Shown piece after piece: positions 58,001 to 64,000 of a DNA stretch of 64,000 nucleotides. How positions within the stretch are numbered: the first letter of the stretch is position 1; the number at the start of each line of letters is the position of its first letter. This DNA comes from Actinernus sp. WN-2022 (lineage: Eukaryota; Cnidaria; Anthozoa; Actiniaria; Actinernidae), in the NCBI GenBank assembly GCA_030867875.1, contig JAOWCC010001589.1, positions 84,467,537-84,531,536 of the forward strand, in the 5' to 3' direction. The position numbers and the translations under genes were made by a program. Below the pieces are notes generated by a model that was not told where the DNA came from, made no database searches, and saw only the letters and a list, made by a program, of their open reading frames with translations.

Positions 58001-61000
58001 GTTAACCCATGCAACAAATGTGTTAAACTGACTACAAACAAATTTCTAATAAAGAATCATTATGCTAACTCTAAGCCCATGCAAAATTATGTTCTTTGAA
58101 ATAAAAAAGTATAAACTAATGAAAGGAGCAGCCAACAAATACTCTAGTTTGACAGATGGCCTATTTTATGCACAAAACTCACAGGTTTAACACACATAAC
58201 TTTTCCAACACAATCGAAGGAAACCATCTTTGATTGAAAGCACGACTCGTTCCATCAATTCGTAATGTGCCTCCGATCCTATACATACAGCTAGCCCACA
58301 ATTAAAATATTTCCATGAAAAATACTGCAAGCAAAGTCCCCACATTATCCCCCACCCCAAGGGCATGGATTTGGTGCGAAGTCCCTACAAAGTCCCCAAT
58401 TCCCCACCTATACAGTCCAGGGTCCCCAAATTATACCCCCTCCCCTCCGTAATTTCCAGACTTTTGCCACATGAATCCCCCCTTCTGGAATTTCCAGTTC
58501 CTTCCATGGAGGGGGGGGGGGAGGTATGGGTATGTTGTACTTCAAATATATATGTTGTAGTTAATAAATTGACCATTCAGTTCAATTTGACCATGGGTCA
58601 AAACAAACTAGTTCAATTTGACCCGGTCAATTCAAACTAGGTCAATTTGACCTGGTCAAAACGAACTAGTTCAAATTGACCATGGTCAAAATAAACAAGT
58701 TTAATTTGACTCAAACAAATTAGTGAGCACACATTGTTGATGGTTAGGTTTTTTTTAAATGTAGGATTTGGATGAGTTCACTGGACCATTGAAGAAGCAT
58801 TATTTTTCTGTGTTGTTCAGTGATTTAGCCCTAAAATGCCTAATAATTTAGTGAATATGCATTGTAGCTCTTAAAAACCCTAAATTAGTGAGCACCTGTT
58901 GATGACGGTAGGGTTTGGATTAGTTCACATGACCATTGAAGAAGCATTATTTTTATGTGCTTGGGTCGATCTGGAACCAAGTAAAGCCTTGTTACTACGG
59001 TAAGTCAGCTTGAAGAGTCTCGCATAAAAACTTTAATGTATTCCTCGACTACTTTAATTTTTTTGCATGAGAAAAGCAAGAAATAAAACAGAGAGAGCTT
59101 GGAATATTTAGACATGGTTATGAAAATTGTGTTATTATTCAATCATTTTTTACTTTTCCAAAAACATTGGGTCTGTTGCATGGGTGATCAGGTAAATGAA
59201 AGATTTTATTGGGATGACCTAAAAGAAAATTGAGTGGTTGTGTTGTGTAGTGTTTTTTTTTAGATCAGGTACCGGTTAGGTATAAAAGTCGGACTGAGCC
59301 ACCAGTCCAGGTGACAGACCAGGTCAGATCAAATTGATTGCTAGGGAGGTGATTGTGAAACCTTAATTGATACAAAGTTTCATGCTTTGTGACTCTGCTT
59401 GATCACACTTCAAAAGTTAACCCTTCAAAACTGTTCTCACACTGGGTGGCAGCCATGTACTATGTTGGATTTTTCACACATGTAGCCCAACTTATACTTT
59501 GCCAAAGCAGGGTTGTAGGATACCTGACTGTGTGAGAAATCCAGCATGACTGCCACCTGGTCTGTGAAGGGTTTTGTGTGAACGTAAGCGTGAAACTTTG
59601 CATTAAGGTTTCACAATTACCTCCCTAGCAATATCAAAATTAATGCTATTTACAAAATAACATAATTTGCTGTGAAAATTATATTTGATGTTTTTACCCA
59701 ATCCGACTTGCTCCAACCTGGTCGCGTACTTGATCCAATTCGGACTGACGATCCAAATCAGGTTGTGACATAATAGATCAAAAACGAGACCTAGTGTTTT
59801 ACCAGGGGATCCAACCACTGAGAACATATGTTCAAAGCACGAGGGCGCTTCGGCTGAGTGTTTTTATTGTTTCGAGGTGTTTGGATTCCCAGGTGAAACA
59901 TGAAGCTAGAGTTTTTGATATGGCCTGGCTTCTCAAGCGAAAACAAAACCTAAAAAAATATAAAATAATTATTCATGAGTTTGAGAAGGTTATGTGAAGC
60001 TCACACACAATTTTCAAATGTAAAACCTTGCATTAAAGGTTCACAATCACTCCCTAGTATAAAACAATGTAGAATACTTTTATTTGAGAGAAAATGGTAT
60101 TTGACATAATTTTTATCCGATCCAACCAGATCTGACTGGTCCAACATGGTCCACTTTGGACTGGCATCTGACTTTTATACCTACCCAGGGCTCGAAATTA
60201 AGAAAAGAAAGGAGGCGTAATTTTACGCCCAGCTTAAAAAAGTTAGGCGTAATTCTCCAAAATTTAGGCGTAAATAATTGTGCATTAGTAGCTGAAATTT
60301 GTATGTCATAGGAAAAGGGTAAAATTTTTAATGTTGCAAATCATTTGATTTTTGTAATAAACATTCGACTTAATATACTCATTGAGTTCAATATCGCTTT
60401 TTTAAACAAGACAGAGAAATACAAAGGCATGGCAGCCATTTTTTCATGCGGTCACGCAAAGTTTCGCAGGAAGCCATGCAAGTGTTTAAGTGTAACGTAC
60501 ATGTCTAGGCTGAGCTAGGCTGTTAAAACAGATCTATCGCGCCGGCTTTGAGACAAATAGAGCGGCAAGCAGAGACGATTTCTCTCATCTTTCTACAAAA
60601 AATTGTTTGCATTTTACTACCATTTGGAAGCAAGCATTCAGTGAAAACGTTTTTGTCTGTTGTTTCAAGTTTGAAATGCATAGTTTACTAATTACGCGGC
60701 GACGTTTGGCATGTGAAGTCTGAACTTTTAACCGCAAAATGTCAAAGTTTGACAGTTCCTGTAATGTAAACTATTTTCCTGCGCGAAACAAGTTGTTTTG
60801 CATGACAAAAGGCTATGTTTTGCATGACAAAACCTATAGATAGGAGCTGTCAAACTTTGACATTTTGCAGTTAAAAGTTCAGACTTCACACGCCAAACGT
60901 CGCCGCGAAATTAGTAAACTTTTGAAACAGACAAAAAAGTTTACACTTACACGCTTGCTTGCAAATGGCAGTATTTTTTTCAAAAAAATCAGATAGTTTT

Positions 61001-62795
61001 AGAGATTTGGAAATAAGACTTGTCTTCCGATAATGTTTACCTTTGTAAGAACGTTAGGCGTAAAACGAAAAAATCTAGGCGTATTTACACCCGTATCGGG
61101 CGCAATTTTGAGCCCTGCTACCTGTCTTAGTGATTTTTTGAAGGGAGGCCCGGGTATATTCTGCAATTGTGCCCAAGTGGGTACCATCAAGGTTTAGAAT
61201 GTGTATTTTGGGCTGCTGGCTGGCACACTATACTCAATTACTGATGTGGCCTTAGTAGGTTTTAATCCACAGTGTAGTACATACTAATAATATTTTAGTT
61301 GAGTTTGTTGGAATATTTGCTATGATAGTTTTCTCTAGGTTCAGTGCAGTTTATCGCCCTCCATAAAACTCCCAACAGGGGCAATTAGAGAGGTCCTGAA
61401 ATTTTTTGGGGGGGAAGCAAAATGATGAATTCTGGGACATTTCATTGATTACTTCTGTCAATCCTTCTTCTGCGACTGGGTGCAACTGCACCCCCCTTGC
61501 CCCCCTCCCTCGCCCTCCCTCACCCCTCCCTCGTCCTCCCTCACCCTCCCTCACCCTCCCTCCCTATGCCACTGACTCCCAACATAATTACATCCCACTA
61601 TAAAACTGGGATTGTACATACAGGTCTTTTAGCCAATGATGCCTTTTTTGCTGATGTGGGTTACACATTGTAAAATTATATCTCAAACAAGTAGGAAATT
61701 AAAAGAGCAATCAATCAATCAATCTTTATTTACCATATATATAATACATGTATATATGTTTACACGCAAAATAAAATAAAATGGAATATATAATACAGTA
61801 TTATTATTTGCTTGTTTGTTTGTATCTTTTGAATATATCGATTTGTAGATCTAAGTGGAATATGTTATATTTTCTTTAATTTAAGTATGTATATATGGAA
61901 GGTGTTCAGTGAAAATACTCCAAGGAGCTTGTACAGGCACTGACACCCATGGGTGGCAAAAAATTATAATTGGTAAATCAGCACTGCGAGTAGAAGTACA
62001 TTGGTACAGCAAAATAACATAGATTATGAACAGAAACAAACAAACAAATAGTCAATAATTAGGGTTCATTGTTTTAGTTGGAAAAGATGTGATTTGAGTC
62101 TAGCTTGAAAAATATTTAAGGATTGTGCTTGGGTTATAGTGTTATCAAGGGAATTCCAGAAGGTTGGTCCATAGTGCTTAAGGGTGTGTTTCCTGGTTGT
62201 TGTTCTAACTTGGTGGATGTGAATTTTGTTGGCACTCCGTGTTTCATAAGAATGTATGTCTCTATTAAGGATAAAGTAGGCTCAAAAGCATTGAGGTATA
62301 ATAGAGAATCGGTCAAAGGTTTTAAACATAAAGGATCCTGTTTGATATTTATTGATGTCAAATACATCAAGTAATTTGAGCTTAAGGAATAAAGGATTGG
62401 TGTGGTCTCTGTATTGTACATTGGCTATAATTCTTACAGCTCGCTTTTGGAGTATTAGAATTTTATTAAGACTGGTGGGGTACGTTTTAGCCCATATAAT
62501 ATTACAGTATTGGACATACGGCAACACTAAAGAACAATATAAGGTTCGCCTGATAGGGATGGTTAAAAGAGATTTTACTTTATTGATCACACCAAAAGAT
62601 TTAGCCATTTTGAGGGCAACGTGTTCAATGTGGGGTTTCCACATTTCCACATCATATATTAGCATTTACAATGTCTTTTCTTAGGTTGAAACACTCCTAT
62701 CCAGCTTTCTCAAAGATGTTGGTATCACTGCCGAACAGTTTACAACAGCATGCAAGGATAGAGGAGGCAGTTCGCAGTTTAATGATGTGCACAAG
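52097..62795 (+). CDS. CFAP36: CFAP36 (BART-domain ciliary protein), 5' three coding exons, partial
   Basis: Coding exons 52097-52199, 57446-57510 and 62685-62795 have GT/AG borders and closing phases (1, then 0) and give the first 93 residues; the gene continues past the window. The protein starts MAADSEFVFDAVVGFLTSPI, then EQKCIVFDPDGESHESYKEI, HEEYKTLVETLLSSFLKDVG and ITAEQFTTACKDR. This follows the BART-like domain of CFAP36/CCDC104 closely (human, as recalled, has GFLRGPDW..PILDFVEQKC and YTEIHQEYKELVEKLL). In CFAP36 that domain binds ARL3-GTP in cilia. ARL2BP shares the fold, but the opening and EQKC motif fit CFAP36 better. The start has a good context (gtaATGg). Introns of 5.2 kb and 5.2 kb are filled with repeats. 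It is divergent from the coiled-coil gene. Confidence 0.93.
53690..53945. repeat. Dispersed repeat (gaagggctagcgctcgaaac family), hairpin copy
   Basis: gaggtatgctaaccgccatg and gaaagcgagtagcagctga at the left are inverted at the right as cagctgctactcgctttcc and ggcggttagcatacctc. The right half equals the copy at 38710-38860, so one unit has been mirrored. Confidence 0.8.
56510..57000 (+). repeat. Array of X-box-like palindromes in CFAP36 intron 1
   Basis: Four sites: 56515-56528 (GTTGCCATAGCAAC), 56653-56666 (GTTGCTATGGTAAC), 56805-56818 (same) and 56948-56961 (same). The last two lie within a tandem duplication of about 140 bp (tttaatttgcctttcat...). Each is followed by a.caatgacatcat-like sequence, so they may belong to a repeat family rather than a built enhancer. 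Confidence 0.75.
58575..58720. repeat. Inverted and tandem ttcaatttgacc repeats
   Basis: gttcaatttgacc and ggtcaaa alternate at least four times, in both orientations, making nested small stems (for example actagttcaatttgacc with its inverse). Confidence 0.75.
59273..60185. mobile_element. Inverted-repeat element with TAGGTATAAAAGTC ends
   Basis: ttaggtataaaagtcggact at the left, and the inverse of taggtataaaagtcagatg at the right (gacttttatacctac). Inside are inverted copies of attgctagggaggtgattgt. A MITE of another family is nested at 59771-59931. Confidence 0.7.
59771..59931. mobile_element. MITE, ATCAAAAAC / CCAGGGG family, copy 3 (nested)
   Basis: gatcaaaaacgagacctagt and gttttaccaggggatccaa at the left; ttggattcccaggtgaaac and agagtttttgatat at the right. 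Confidence 0.85.
60186..61117. mobile_element. hAT-like non-autonomous element with CAGGGCTC ends
   Basis: cagggctcgaaatt at the left and aattttgagccctg at the right. CAGGG termini are typical of hAT elements. ctacc occurs directly outside both ends (60181-60185, 61118-61122). Inside are ggcgtaatttacgcc-type repeats and a second large inverted repeat (about 60640-60950: cgacgtttggcatgtgaagt against its inverse). Confidence 0.75.
61490..61566 (+). repeat. CCCTCC-rich low-complexity tract
   Basis: ccctccctcgccctccctca repeated with variation. The minus strand is G-rich enough to form G-quadruplexes. Confidence 0.85.
61706..62682 (-). mobile_element. 5'-truncated LINE (non-LTR retrotransposon) 3' end
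   Basis: The minus strand encodes VEMWKPHIEHVALKMAKSFG, LVLPYVQYCNIIWAKTYPTS and LQKRAVRIIANVQYRDHTNP, the conserved region after the reverse-transcriptase palm of CR1/L2/RTE-type LINEs. After a frameshift come HYGPTFWNSLDNTITQAQS and a stop. It ends in ggtaaataaagattgattga with tandem gattg, a typical LINE tail. The 5' end lies directly beside the acceptor of CFAP36 exon 3 at 62685. Confidence 0.85.
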
Positions 62796-62929
62796 GTAGG
62801 TAAAACTGTAATACTTTGTATTATCTAAGGGGCTGCCTGTTCAGAAGAAGGAAGGTTGACCCTAGTGTTAGAACCAGCAGCATTGTTGTTGAGTAATAAC
62901 ATTCTCAAAATACCAAGAACACAGTCAAC

Positions 62930-63235
62930 CTTTATTTTACCATGACATTGTAACCTTCTTAGCATCTATGAAATTACTAAACCCAAGCTTGATGAACTTG
63001 TTTATAAACATATTTCTAATAATCTCTTGCCAACCAGTTGTGATATTCTATTTATTACTAGCTAGTCATTGGCTGAAGCTAGCTAGTTCACATGAGATGA
63101 AGTTCATAACACTCGATCGGTCTAGAACAAATATGAACTTGTTTCTACCAAGACAAAATACTAATTACAGAAAGTTCTCAGTTCAATTTGTTGCAGTACA
63201 AATTTGGAATGAAATACTTATTAGTTATACCATGG
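62930..63235 (+). mobile_element. Decayed LINE 3' fragment
   Basis: In plus-strand frames, pieces such as LLPTSCDILFIT, CSTKTKY and YRKFSVQFVAVQIWNE resemble the C-terminal region of LINE polymerases (NYGKFS..FVA..IWNEI). Interrupted by stops and shifts. Confidence 0.55.
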
Positions 63236-63340
63236 CATGAGGGGTATTAGTGATTTAAATTGCCCTGAGAGCCAAGGGAAGAGGGGCAATTTAAAATAAT
63301 CAGTAATACCCCGAAATACCATGGTATAAGTTTGTTATAC
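63226..63340. mobile_element. Hairpin MITE (TTATACCATGG ends)
   Basis: ttataccatggcatgaggggtatta and gtgatttaaattgcc at the left; ggcaatttaaaataatcagtaatacccc and ataccatggtataa at the right. Confidence 0.8.
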
Positions 63341-63784
63341 CATGATCGCAGAGGAACGGAACAAATCTCTGCCGGAACTAAAGACGTCGCAGTTGAGTTG
63401 CTTTCAAAAACGTTTTTTAATGCTTGACTGAGCACCATTGATTGAATTACCCTGGCTTCCCTTGGGGACAAGCATATTGTTTTTAAGAAGAATAACACTA
63501 AAATACAATGTAATTATGCGGTTGACTAAATATTCAAAGAGCATGCACGTTTATGGTTTTAAGTATCCCACATGGAAGAAGCTAGAAATGAAGAGAATAA
63601 GGCACAGATTGAAATAGCTCATCCCACATGGATTACGTTGATGGGTATAATGAAGACAGGTCAGTTTGGATTCAGTATTTTTCACCCGGGAGCACAGGGC
63701 TAGTCGTGCCAGAGGGGAGCAGGAGTTGATGCTTTTGACCCTCTCACTTCCAGCCTGCATTCTCTTCCAATTTTTCCTCATTAT

Positions 63785-63870
63785 GCATGCAGGGGAAATT
63801 TAGAAATATGCATTGTCTCTAAATTTCCCGCTGGGAAATTTCAAGACAATGCATATTTCTAAATATCCCT
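63785..63870. repeat. Hairpin with agaaatatgcattgtct arms
   Basis: ggggaaatttagaaatatgcattgtc at the left, gacaatgcatatttctaaatatccc at the right, with inner aaatttccc/gggaaattt. Confidence 0.8.
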
Positions 63871-64000
63871 CCCATCAGGGAAAATTAGTGGTTTAAAGTG
63901 CTTCTAACCTTTCTTGACATTTTTCTACCTATCAACCTTTGAAAGGTTTTGAGTACTTTTGCGAAGAAATTTTTGGTCTACAAAGAGTACTCTATGTTCT

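Larger units (their letters stand above)
57511..62684 (+). other. CFAP36 intron 2
   Basis: Donor GTAAGG at 57511 and acceptor TTTTCTTAG at 62684. It holds, in order, cccc-rich low complexity with gggg/cccc inverted stretches (about 57905-58510), tcaatttgacc repeats, two large inverted-repeat elements and a LINE fragment. No further exon is needed by phase. Confidence 0.7.
62796..64000 (+). other. CFAP36 intron 3 (incomplete)
   Basis: Donor GTAGGT at 62796. It contains a decayed plus-strand LINE-like 3' fragment and two hairpin elements. No exon is recognised before the window ends. Confidence 0.55.

Overview
The window is nuclear DNA of an intron-rich animal whose introns and spacers are packed with short inverted-repeat transposons. 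The conserved proteins are metazoan (CFAP36, a histone H3 variant, a SAM/Ig/TKL kinase, a long coiled-coil protein). The repeat style (foldback MITEs, a tRNA-derived SINE, integrase-core transposases, decayed Ty3/gypsy and LINE pieces) suggests a cnidarian, probably an anthozoan. That placement is inference from recall; no species is named.

Layout. 1-2.5 kb: spacer with dispersed repeats. 2536-4682 (+): a histone H3-like variant gene split by a ~1.57 kb foldback element. The flanking 7-bp duplication rejoins the H3 frame exactly. Its 3' end runs into a 15-bp minisatellite. 5661-6821 (+): an intact integrase-type (DDE) transposase gene. 9936-16802 (-): a five-exon gene for an 813-residue protein with an N-terminal SAM domain, an Ig-like domain and a C-terminal TKL-type kinase. 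A second 15-bp minisatellite, inverted relative to the first, lies just upstream of its start codon. 18650-51727 (-): one 33-kb gene with 29 coding exons, all in phase, encoding an 807-residue coiled-coil protein and including a 10-nt microexon. Its introns hold most of the mobile elements, including a rearranged Ty3/gypsy element in intron 2. 52097 to beyond the right end (+): CFAP36, with its first three coding exons present.

The coiled-coil gene and CFAP36 are divergent, with start codons 369 bp apart. The space between them holds a consensus RFX X-box (GTAACC-GC-GGCAAC), which points to a shared ciliary promoter and gives the coiled-coil gene a likely ciliary role. Four more X-box-like palindromes sit in CFAP36 intron 1.

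Exon coordinates were read by eye from splice consensus, phase and protein continuity. The cumulative phases close correctly in all three multi-exon genes, which is the main support for the models. Family names given as candidates were not checked by any search.
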